Source: Pseudomonas paraversuta (GTDB taxonomy: Bacteria > Pseudomonadota > Gammaproteobacteria > Pseudomonadales > Pseudomonadaceae). Taken from it: DNA of 64,000 nt. Where the stretch lies: the NCBI RefSeq assembly GCF_904063065.1, contig NZ_CAJFCL010000012.1:39852-103851 (forward strand), in the 5' to 3' direction. The position numbers and the translations under genes were made by a program. This document shows positions 58,130 to 64,000 of this stretch, in pieces. Below the pieces are notes generated by a model. It was not told the origin of the DNA. It made no database searches and worked only from the letters and a program-made list of their open reading frames with translations. The number at the start of each line of letters is the position of its first letter. Position 1 is the first letter of the stretch.

Positions 58130-58453
58130 TTAACGCAGGGCATAGACATAAGCACTCACTTGAGCACCATTATCCAGAGTCACGCTGGTCAGGACACGTT
58201 GATACTCGGCCCCTTCAAAATCGTCCAGTGCCGGCCAGTGGCGGGCGAAATTTTCAGAGCAGAAGAGATGGCCATGAATATCATCGCCATCCTCGGCAAT
58301 AACCAGACCAGGGAATCCCAGGTCTGCTCCCCAGCCTGCCTGTACCAAGCGTCCCTTGAGCGAGGCGGACTCCCATACGCCGCCAATGTTTGACATCACG
58401 TGCTCATTTGGTCTTCCTGGCCCCAAGGTCCCATAGACGAATAGACGCTCCAT
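58130..58453 (-). CDS. gamma-glutamylcyclotransferase-like protein (AIG2 family)
   Basis: A 107-residue product starting 'MERLFVYGTLGPGRPNEHVM', the substrate-binding 'YGTL' motif of the gamma-glutamylcyclotransferase fold; 'EDGDDIHGHLFCSENFARHWPALDDFEGAEYQRV' includes the conserved 'LDDFEG.EY' with the catalytic Glu. The start at 58453 is chosen because the family begins there; GGGGAACACAT precedes. Substrate not known. Confidence 0.85.
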   Translation of the reverse strand: MERLFVYGTLGPGRPNEHVMSNIGGVWESASLKGRLVQAGWGADLGFPGLVIAEDGDDIHGHLFCSENFARHWPALDDFEGAEYQRVLTSVTLDNGAQVSAYVYALR

Positions 58454-58619
58454 ATGTGTTCCCCGCTCAATCAAAAGGGCGGAATCCTGACTTATGGGCA
58501 GGGGACAAATCAATCAGAAACTCAGCGGCTCGAGAATATCTGCGCCAATCTGTCAAATCGTCTGGACACTGGTGATGTATGGGCGCTGGCAAACTTGTTT
58601 CAGACAGGCTGAAAGTGAA

Positions 58620-59168
58620 ATGACAAAAGATACGCCACGTTACATTTTGATTACAGGCGCGGCTGGTAGCGGCACCACGACCCTGGCAGATGCTTTGGCA
58701 AAGGAACTGAATACGACCCACCTGGAAGCGGATGATTTTTTGTGGCTGCCCGGTAATCCGCCCTATCAGCAGTTGGCAGACAAGACGCAACGAGCAGAGC
58801 GCTTGTTACAACAAATGCACTGCCATGGCCGTGCAGTCGTTGCGGGATCAGTCATGGGTTGGGGTCAACCCCTTGAGAGCGAATTTGATCTTGTGGTGTT
58901 CCTTTATGTTCCAGTTGAACTCAGATTAGAGAGGCTGAAACGTCGCGAGGTAAAGCGCTTCGGTGAGGCGAAGCCGGAGTTTCTGGCCTGGGCAGCTCAG
59001 TATGATCAAGGAAGTGTTCCGGGGCGTAGCCTGGCCAGGCATCGGCAATGGCTGTCCGGGCTTGCCTGTACTGTGTTGAAGCTTGAGGGGGACATATCGG
59101 TTACAGATCGGCTACGACATATACGGGATGCAATCAACGGATTGAACCCTGCACCGTCAATCATATGA
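58620..59168 (+). CDS. P-loop nucleotide kinase-like protein
   Basis: A 182-residue product: Walker A 'GAAGSGTTTLADALAKEL' (about 15-32), then 'EADDFLWLPGNPPYQQLADKTQRAERLL' and a kinase lid-like segment 'RRVRLER..' replaced here by 'ELRLERLKRREVKRFGEAKPEFLAWAAQYDQG'. This pattern fits small AAA-type adenylate or shikimate kinase-like ATPases of unknown substrate. The start at 58620 is preferred (GAAAGTGA upstream) over the earlier frame. Confidence 0.75.
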   Translation: MTKDTPRYILITGAAGSGTTTLADALAKELNTTHLEADDFLWLPGNPPYQQLADKTQRAERLLQQMHCHGRAVVAGSVMGWGQPLESEFDLVVFLYVPVELRLERLKRREVKRFGEAKPEFLAWAAQYDQGSVPGRSLARHRQWLSGLACTVLKLEGDISVTDRLRHIRDAINGLNPAPSII

Positions 59169-59340
59169 ATCCAGCGCTACGACCCTCTGAGCAACCAGGA
59201 TTGCCCGGGGTTTGCCAACAGGGTTGCAGTACCGCTCGGGCGGGCGACATTTGGAACTGGGCTTTTGCTCTTTCGATATCCGGTTAGTGAAGGCACAATG
59301 CGCATCCTTTTTTGGCTGGCCTTGCTGGAGTCGCCTCGAA

Positions 59341-60438
59341 ATGATCAAAACGCCGTACTACCTGATCGATAAACAGAAACTGCTCAAGAACATGCAGAAG
59401 ATCGCCTATGTGCGCGAGCAGTCCGGGGCCAAGGCCCTGCTGGCACTCAAGTGCTTTGCCACCTGGTCGGTGTTCGACTTGATGCAGCAATACATGGACG
59501 GCACCACATCGTCGTCGCTGTACGAGTTGAAGCTCGGTCGCCAGAAGTTCGAAGGCGAAGCCCACGCCTATAGCGTGGCCTGGGCCGATGATGAAATTGA
59601 AGAGATGCTCGCCAACTGCGACAAGATCATCTTCAACTCCATTGGTCAGCTGCAGCGTTTTGCCGAGCGCTCCGAAGGCAAGATCCGCGGCCTGCGGGTC
59701 AACCCGCAAGTCAGCAGCTCCGACTACCTGCTGGCCGATCCGGCGCGCCCGTTCAGCCGCCTGGGTGAATGGGACCCGGTGAAGATCGAAGGCGTCATCG
59801 ATCAGATTTCCGGTTTCATGTTCCACAACAACTGCGAGAACGGTGACTTTGAGCTGTTCGACCAGATGCTGTGCACCATCGAAGAACGCTTCGGCGAGCT
59901 GCTGCACAAGGTCACGTGGGTCAGCCTCGGTGGCGGCATTCACTTTACCGGTGAAGGCTATGCCCTGGACGCGTTCTGCGCCCGCCTCAAAGCGTTCTCG
60001 CACAAGTATGGCGTGCAGGTTTACCTGGAGCCGGGCGAAGCCGCTATCACCAACAGCGCCTCGCTGGAAGTCACAGTGCTCGACACCCTTTACAACGGCA
60101 AGCACCTGGCCGTGGTAGACAGCTCCATCGAAGCCCACCTGCTGGACCTGCTGATCTATCGCCTCAACGCCAAGCTGGCGCCAAGCGACGGCGAACACAC
60201 CTACATGGTGTGTGGAAAATCCTGCCTGGCCGGGGACATTTTTGGCGAATACCAATTTGATCGTCCGTTGACCATCGGCGATCGGCTGTCGTTCATCGAC
60301 ACCGCGGGCTACACCATGGTCAAGAAAAACTGGTTCAACGGCCTGAAAATGCCGTCCATCGTAGTGAAACAACTCGACGGTACAGTCGAAGTGGTTCGTG
60401 AATTTGGTTACGAAGACTACCTGTCCAGCCTTTCGTAA
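59341..60438 (+). CDS. nspC: carboxynorspermidine decarboxylase
   Basis: A 365-residue alanine-racemase-fold PLP enzyme. PLP lysine Lys37 lies in 'ALLALKCFATW'; 'NPQVSSSDYLLADPARPFSRLGEW' and 'GGGIHFTGEGY' bind phosphate; 'VCGKSCLAGDIFGEY' has the substrate-side Cys and Asp. It decarboxylates carboxynorspermidine or carboxyspermidine to the polyamine, an alternative to the S-adenosylmethionine route. It precedes the synthase gene in the same operon; the start at 59341 removes an unrelated N-terminal extension. Confidence 0.92.
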   Translation: MIKTPYYLIDKQKLLKNMQKIAYVREQSGAKALLALKCFATWSVFDLMQQYMDGTTSSSLYELKLGRQKFEGEAHAYSVAWADDEIEEMLANCDKIIFNSIGQLQRFAERSEGKIRGLRVNPQVSSSDYLLADPARPFSRLGEWDPVKIEGVIDQISGFMFHNNCENGDFELFDQMLCTIEERFGELLHKVTWVSLGGGIHFTGEGYALDAFCARLKAFSHKYGVQVYLEPGEAAITNSASLEVTVLDTLYNGKHLAVVDSSIEAHLLDLLIYRLNAKLAPSDGEHTYMVCGKSCLAGDIFGEYQFDRPLTIGDRLSFIDTAGYTMVKKNWFNGLKMPSIVVKQLDGTVEVVREFGYEDYLSSLS

Positions 60439-60466
60439 GCTGGCGGATAAAGGAGAGATAAAGCAA

Positions 60467-61711
60467 TTGAAAAAGAACGTTCTTATCATTGGTGCAGGAG
60501 GTGTCGCCAAGGTGGTGGCCCACAAATGCGCGCAGCACAACGACGAACTCGGTCGGATTGCTATCGCGTCGCGCAACATCTCCAAATGCCAGGCCATCAT
60601 CGATAGCGTCAAGGCCAAGGGCAGCCTCAAACTGCCTGCCGAAATCAAGGCTTTCACGCTAAACGCCCTGGACGTGGAAGCGACCAAGGCTCTTATTCTC
60701 GAAACCGAATCGCAGATCGTGATCAACGTCGGTTCCGCGTTTCTCAACATGTCGGTGCTGCGTGCCTGCATCGATACCGGCGTGGCTTACCTGGACACCG
60801 CCATCCATGAAGAGCCGGGCAAAGTCTGCGAGACGCCGCCCTGGTATGGCAACTACGAGTGGAACCATCTCGAGGAATGCAAAGAGAAAAACATCACCGC
60901 CATCCTCGGTGTAGGTTTCGATCCGGGCGTGGTCAACGCCTATGCAGCACTGGCCAAGCAACAGTATTTCGACCGCATTGATTCAATCGATATTCTTGAT
61001 GTCAATGCCGGTTCACATGGCAAGTATTTCGCTACCAATTTCGACCCTGAAATCAACTTCCGTGAATTTACCGGACAGGTGTGGAGCTGGCAGAACAGCC
61101 AGTGGACAAGCAACACCATGTTCGAAGTCAAGCGCACCGACGACCTGCCGGTTGTCGGAGAGCAGAACCTGTACCTGACCGGCCATGACGAAGTTCATTC
61201 CCTGTCGAAGAATCTTGACGTGCCCAACGTAAGGTTCTGGATGAGCTTTGGCGAACACTACATCAACGTGTTCACCGTGCTGAAAAACCTCGGCCTGCTC
61301 TCCGAGCAGCCGGTCAAGACCGCCGAGGGCCTGGAAGTGGTGCCGTTGAAGCTGGTCAAGGCCGTACTGCCTGACCCGAGCTCGCTGGCTCCCGGATACA
61401 CCGGCAAGACCTGCATCGGTGATCTGGTCAAGGGTACCAAGGATGGTCAGGCGCGCGAGGTGTTCATCTACAACGTCGCCGATCATGAAGACGCCTACGC
61501 AGAAACTGACAGCCAGGGCATCTCCTATACGGCTGGCGTGCCGCCCGTGGCCGCGGCGCTTCTGGTCGCCCGTGGCGAGTGGGACGTGCAGCGCATGGTC
61601 AACGTCGAAGAACTGCCGGCCGAGCCGTTCCTCAACGCGCTGGACGTGATGGGTCTGCCGACCCGGATCAAGGACGAGAATGGTGATCGTCCCTGGAATC
61701 GCAATGCCTGA
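60467..61711 (+). CDS. saccharopine dehydrogenase-like carboxynorspermidine synthase
   Basis: A 414-residue NAD(P)-dependent reductase with a Rossmann N-terminus ('NVLIIGAGGVAKVVAHKC', about 4-21) and a substrate domain ('GVGFDPGVVNAYAALA', 'DVNAGSHGKYFATNFDPEINFREF'). It joins aspartate semialdehyde to a diamine to give carboxynorspermidine or carboxyspermidine, the substrate of the preceding enzyme. The start is a TTG at 60467, 10 bases after AGGAGAG; no ATG or GTG fits better. It is followed by its own terminator. Confidence 0.9.
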   Translation: MKKNVLIIGAGGVAKVVAHKCAQHNDELGRIAIASRNISKCQAIIDSVKAKGSLKLPAEIKAFTLNALDVEATKALILETESQIVINVGSAFLNMSVLRACIDTGVAYLDTAIHEEPGKVCETPPWYGNYEWNHLEECKEKNITAILGVGFDPGVVNAYAALAKQQYFDRIDSIDILDVNAGSHGKYFATNFDPEINFREFTGQVWSWQNSQWTSNTMFEVKRTDDLPVVGEQNLYLTGHDEVHSLSKNLDVPNVRFWMSFGEHYINVFTVLKNLGLLSEQPVKTAEGLEVVPLKLVKAVLPDPSSLAPGYTGKTCIGDLVKGTKDGQAREVFIYNVADHEDAYAETDSQGISYTAGVPPVAAALLVARGEWDVQRMVNVEELPAEPFLNALDVMGLPTRIKDENGDRPWNRNA

Positions 61712-61757
61712 GACACCTGAATAACAGGTGATCCTCACGCCCGCGTTCCACGATACG

Positions 61758-61786
61758 CAAAACGCCGCTTTTCAAGCGGCGTTTTG
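61758..61786 (+). terminator. Rho-independent terminator of the carboxynorspermidine operon
   Basis: AAAACGCCGCTT/AAGCGGCGTTTT stem with a short TTC loop. Confidence 0.9.
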
Positions 61787-62057
61787 ATTGGTGCAGTTTG
61801 CCGGATCCCGCTGGCACCCATGGGTGTGATGAGCGGCGGCACCCCCCCTCCGAGAAGTTGACCTTCTGTTCTGTAACTGGCTTCTGGCGCCCCGGCTCGA
61901 ACAGGCTGGAGCCCTTTGTCAGCCGCCGCCTGCAGTGAGATGAAATTGATACCGAAGCAGGACAGACATGCCCGGCTTGGCGGGATACCGACCGGGCTCG
62001 AGCATGATCCAGTGCTGATCAGGATGGGGCGGGGGAATTTGCCGGGGGGTGTATGGA

Positions 62058-62219
62058 TCAGCTTTCAGAGGTGGTGACGTCGTCCTGGGCGGACTCTGCA
62101 GCCAGCTTTAAACGGTCAGCTTTACAAATGTATTTGCTCTTGTTTTGCGGGGCCAGTTTGGCACTGGCCTTTTTTGCGTGGGCCTTGAGCAACTGCTTGA
62201 TCTTTTTACGACGGTTCAT
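62058..62219 (-). CDS. DUF2986 family small basic protein
   Basis: A 53-residue frame, 'MNRRKKIKQLLKAHAKKAS' at the N-terminus, then 'KLAPQNKSKYICKADRLKLAAE', ending with TGA at 62058. The lysine-rich start and the 'KSKYICKADR' core are typical of the DUF2986 proteins common in gammaproteobacteria. Function unknown; the basic N-terminus could bind RNA. GAG lies about 12 bases upstream, a weak site. The opposite-strand reading is a shadow frame. Confidence 0.75.
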   Translation of the reverse strand: MNRRKKIKQLLKAHAKKASAKLAPQNKSKYICKADRLKLAAESAQDDVTTSES

Positions 62220-62550
62220 GCTTTTCTACTCAGCTTGTACATTCCTCAATGATATCAGTTTAAAACACCGGGCCCGATGGCGGTGCCACGTTTAGTACCA
62301 CCGGCTCGGCTCCTTGCAGGGGCTCAACCCGTCATTGGGTGGAACTCGATGCCCGGGTCAAACCGGGTCTGTAGTGAAAGCCCAGTCCTTGAATAATCGA
62401 GAGTCCTGTGAAACGCTCAGTAGAGAGAAGTGCATCAACCTCACCAATAAAGCCCTGCAGGATGTAGTGAACACGCAAAAAGGTCATTAGCGGCAGCGGC
62501 GGGGGGGTGATCCTGCCCCGCCTGTTTGCTGTCCAGGGTTGCGTGCCCCC
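62220..62550. other. gene-free stretch with a possible minus-strand 51-codon frame
   Basis: The frame 62332-62487 (minus) begins 'MTFLRVHYILQGFIGEVDALL' minus its last residues, has no ribosome-binding site and no recognised family. Otherwise nothing is seen. Confidence 0.35.
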
Positions 62551-62748
62551 TCAGTGCAGCGTGCGCCGATTTTCACCAATCCGGATCCTGTCCAGAGCCC
62601 GGTTCAGGGCATCCAGCGCATCGAGCAGGGCTTTGGCCTCGGCTTCTCTGCCATCCCCCCACAGACGCTCGGCCATTTTGTTGAGGGCCTGGATCGATTT
62701 TTCTATATCTGCCGCGGTGACTGTCTGTGCGGGCGGTTTGTCTGACAT
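62551..62748 (-). CDS. small hypothetical protein
   Basis: A 65-residue helical protein ('SIQALNKMAERLWGDGREAEAKALLDALDALNRALDRI'), with an AGGAA site 8 bases before its start. No signal or membrane segment. I do not recognise it beyond its resemblance to short pseudomonad hypothetical proteins. Confidence 0.65.
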   Translation of the reverse strand: MSDKPPAQTVTAADIEKSIQALNKMAERLWGDGREAEAKALLDALDALNRALDRIRIGENRRTLH

Positions 62749-62850
62749 GGGTGGTTCCTGTTGGTGCTGACCGCTACGACTTTAACGCGCAATATCGGCT
62801 GTGCGGCGGTTTGCTTCGGCTCAATGATCGATCAGGCCGGGTTGGCGCAG

Positions 62851-63084
62851 TTATTTGCTGCGCAGACGCCTGAAAAGCTTCACCAGATACCAGGGCGTGG
62901 CAAGAATCAGCACCAGAATGGCTGCGAGCGGCAATGCCTCAAGCCAGAGCGATGCCAGCAGCTTCGACTCCAGCAACCACCCTGCCGCGCTATAGGGATT
63001 GGTCTGGGCGTACGCCGAAAGCAGTGCAATCACTGATGTGATCAGTGCGAACCCAATGGCGGTACGAACCTGCTCTCTATTCAT
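62851..63084 (-). CDS. small membrane protein
   Basis: A 77-residue product with two membrane helices ('TAIGFALITSVIALLSAYA' and 'LEALPLAAILVLILATPWYLVKLF') and a basic C-terminus ('RRLRSK'). Unrecognised. It is divergent from the DsrE-like gene by 82 bases. Confidence 0.65.
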   Translation of the reverse strand: MNREQVRTAIGFALITSVIALLSAYAQTNPYSAAGWLLESKLLASLWLEALPLAAILVLILATPWYLVKLFRRLRSK

Positions 63085-63166
63085 GTTGTTCGATTCTCTT
63101 GGCGGCGTTGACTAAAGCGCGCGATGCTATCAACAACAAGACCGAACCGGACAGAGGAATATTGCC

Positions 63167-63730
63167 ATGCGCCATGTTGTCAAAATCGTCTCTTTCACAC
63201 TTCTGACTCTGGCCAGCAGCCAGTTGCTGGCCGAGCAGGCCGATACCGCGCCCGGGTTCTGGACCACGCCGACCATTGTGGGTTACGGCAAGATCCACCC
63301 GCTGGCAGATGCTGCCTACCAGCCCGACAAGACCGCCACCTACAAGGTGGTTTTTGCCCTGACCAAGGGGCCTAAAACCCCCGCAGACGTCAACCCGGCA
63401 CTGGACCACGTAGCCCGCACCGTCAATCTCTATGTGGCAGCGGGTGTGCCCCTGACGCAATTGAAATTTGTTGCCGTTGCCTCCGGTGACGCAACGGCGC
63501 TCGCGCTCGACGACGCGGCCTATCGCTCCCGATTCAATACGGCCAACCCCAACTTGCCCCTGATCGCAGCTCTGCGGCACGCCGGAGTAGATGTGGCTGT
63601 GTGTGGTCAGGCGGTGGCCGAACACCACTTTGCCTACAGCGAAGTCGACAAATCGGTCACCACTGCGCTCTCGGCGCTGACCACCATTACGACCCTGGAG
63701 CACCAGGGATACAGCCTGATGCCCATGTGA
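63167..63730 (+). CDS. exported DsrE/DsrF-like protein
   Basis: A 187-residue product with a signal peptide (residues 1-22, 'VSFTLLTLASSQLLA'). The mature part has a DsrE-type Rossmann-like fold with 'DVAVCGQAVAEHHF', the position of the possible active-site cysteine, and 'LDHVARTVNLYVAAGV'. DsrE-like exported proteins are linked to sulphur transfer, but this one has no such gene nearby. The GAGG site lies 11 bases before the start. Confidence 0.8.
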   Translation: MRHVVKIVSFTLLTLASSQLLAEQADTAPGFWTTPTIVGYGKIHPLADAAYQPDKTATYKVVFALTKGPKTPADVNPALDHVARTVNLYVAAGVPLTQLKFVAVASGDATALALDDAAYRSRFNTANPNLPLIAALRHAGVDVAVCGQAVAEHHFAYSEVDKSVTTALSALTTITTLEHQGYSLMPM

Positions 63731-63793
63731 TACCGGATCAGCCCCGCCGGGGGGAGCTTGCGCCGACAGTTTGATTGCAGCGTTGGCCAGGCA

Positions 63794-63836
63794 TAAAAAA
63801 ACCTCGCTTCCTGTGCACAGGAGGCGAGGTTTTTAT
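63794..63836. terminator. bidirectional Rho-independent terminator
   Basis: AAAAACCTCGC(TTCCTGTGCACAGGA)GGCGAGGTTTTT with A and T runs, between convergent genes. Confidence 0.9.
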
Positions 63837-63845
63837 GGCGCTGGC

Positions 63846-64000
63846 TTAAACCGCTGTCAGCGATTTCGGACGACGTACATCAGGTTGTTTCCAGGACTCG
63901 GCCGAGGCTTCGTCGATGGCTTGCTGAATCGCCTTTTTGCGGTGTTCTTCGGCGCGGCGGCTGAAGAACCACACCAGGAAGGTCACCAGCGACACCGCCA
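63846..64000 (-). CDS. membrane protein, 3' end only
   Basis: The minus-strand frame is open to the window edge and ends at a TAA at 63846. The visible tail 'VSLVTFLVWFFSRRAEEHR' then 'KKAIQQAIDEASAESWKQ' shows the last membrane helix and a charged cytoplasmic end. Too little is visible to assign a family. Confidence 0.7.
   Translation of the reverse strand, partial: AVSLVTFLVWFFSRRAEEHRKKAIQQAIDEASAESWKQPDVRRPKSLTAV

Noticed and set aside
59212..59340. N-terminal extension of the carboxynorspermidine decarboxylase
   Set aside because: Cys/Trp-rich and unlike the family, which begins close to 'TPYYLID'.
62332..62487. Minus-strand 51-codon frame in the gap before the small hypothetical gene
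   Set aside because: No ribosome-binding site and no family; listed only as part of the gene-free stretch.
1..64000. CRISPR arrays, tRNA/rRNA genes, complete insertion sequences
   Set aside because: No regularly spaced repeats, cloverleaf-like sequence or transposase with terminal repeats was noticed on either strand.

Overview
The window is chromosomal DNA of a Pseudomonas, most likely from the P. fluorescens group. Evidence for this: a 1.6 kDa-codon-class NAD-dependent glutamate dehydrogenase (gdhB, about 1,618 residues), two OprD porins, the rssB/rssC and mlaA neighbourhood known from pseudomonads, a ferulate ech-vdh-fcs cluster whose ech product carries the catalytic residues of the P. 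fluorescens hydroxycinnamoyl-CoA hydratase-lyase at the same numbers, REP-type palindromes, and A-rich AANAANAA motifs of the Hfq/Crc type in front of catabolic genes. GC content is high throughout except in a small accessory island.

Region 1 (1-16.6 kb): end of a beta-propeller lactonase; a small exported protein; a 200-bp tandem duplication carrying a REP hairpin; an ECF sigma/anti-sigma pair divergent from a membrane-anchored catalase-like peroxidase and a cytochrome b561, with matching ECF-type promoter motifs facing both ways; a glutathione transferase coupled to sbcC and sbcD; then a seven-frame-coupled MoxR-DUF58-DUF4381-VWA-VWA/TPR-BatD operon (an aerotolerance/MoxR-chaperone-like system). 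Region 2 (16.8-28.9 kb): an MFS exporter and an amidohydrolase, an acidic small protein, gdhB, a DUF4404 protein, mlaA, the rssB-rssC PP2C/STAS regulatory pair and dusA.

Region 3 (28.9-34.1 kb) is an accessory island beginning at the 5' end of dusA, a known integration hotspot. It holds two independently decayed N-terminal copies of a phage tyrosine integrase, a patchwork baseplate-V gene, an HhH protein, an acetyltransferase, an Ivy-type lysozyme inhibitor, an amber-interrupted HTH gene and a NucS-like PD-(D/E)XK nuclease. Region 4 (34.1-55.8 kb) is a catabolic region: LysR regulator, remnant of an aromatic-acid MFS gene, M20 amidohydrolase, SSS symporter with DUF485 partner, OprD porin, aromatic-acid MFS transporter, second OprD porin, MarR regulator and ech-vdh-fcs-thiolase-acyl-CoA dehydrogenase (ferulate/coumarate degradation), then a peptide-binding protein, an XRE-cupin regulator and an M24 peptidase that share TTTAAG/CTTAAA operator-like repeats. 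Candidate Hfq/Crc sites occur in front of most of these genes.

Region 5 (55.9-64 kb): a frameshifted quinone oxidoreductase divergent from a LysR regulator, small housekeeping enzymes, a two-gene carboxynorspermidine pathway (decarboxylase and saccharopine-dehydrogenase-like synthase), small Pseudomonas proteins including a 53-residue DUF2986 protein, a DsrE-like exported protein, and the 3' end of a membrane protein. No CRISPR array, complete insertion sequence, rRNA or tRNA gene was seen. The least explained parts are the dusA island cargo, the repeat upstream of moxR, the ECF-peroxidase module and the Crc-like control of the catabolic block. All identifications are from reading the sequence; no database search was run.
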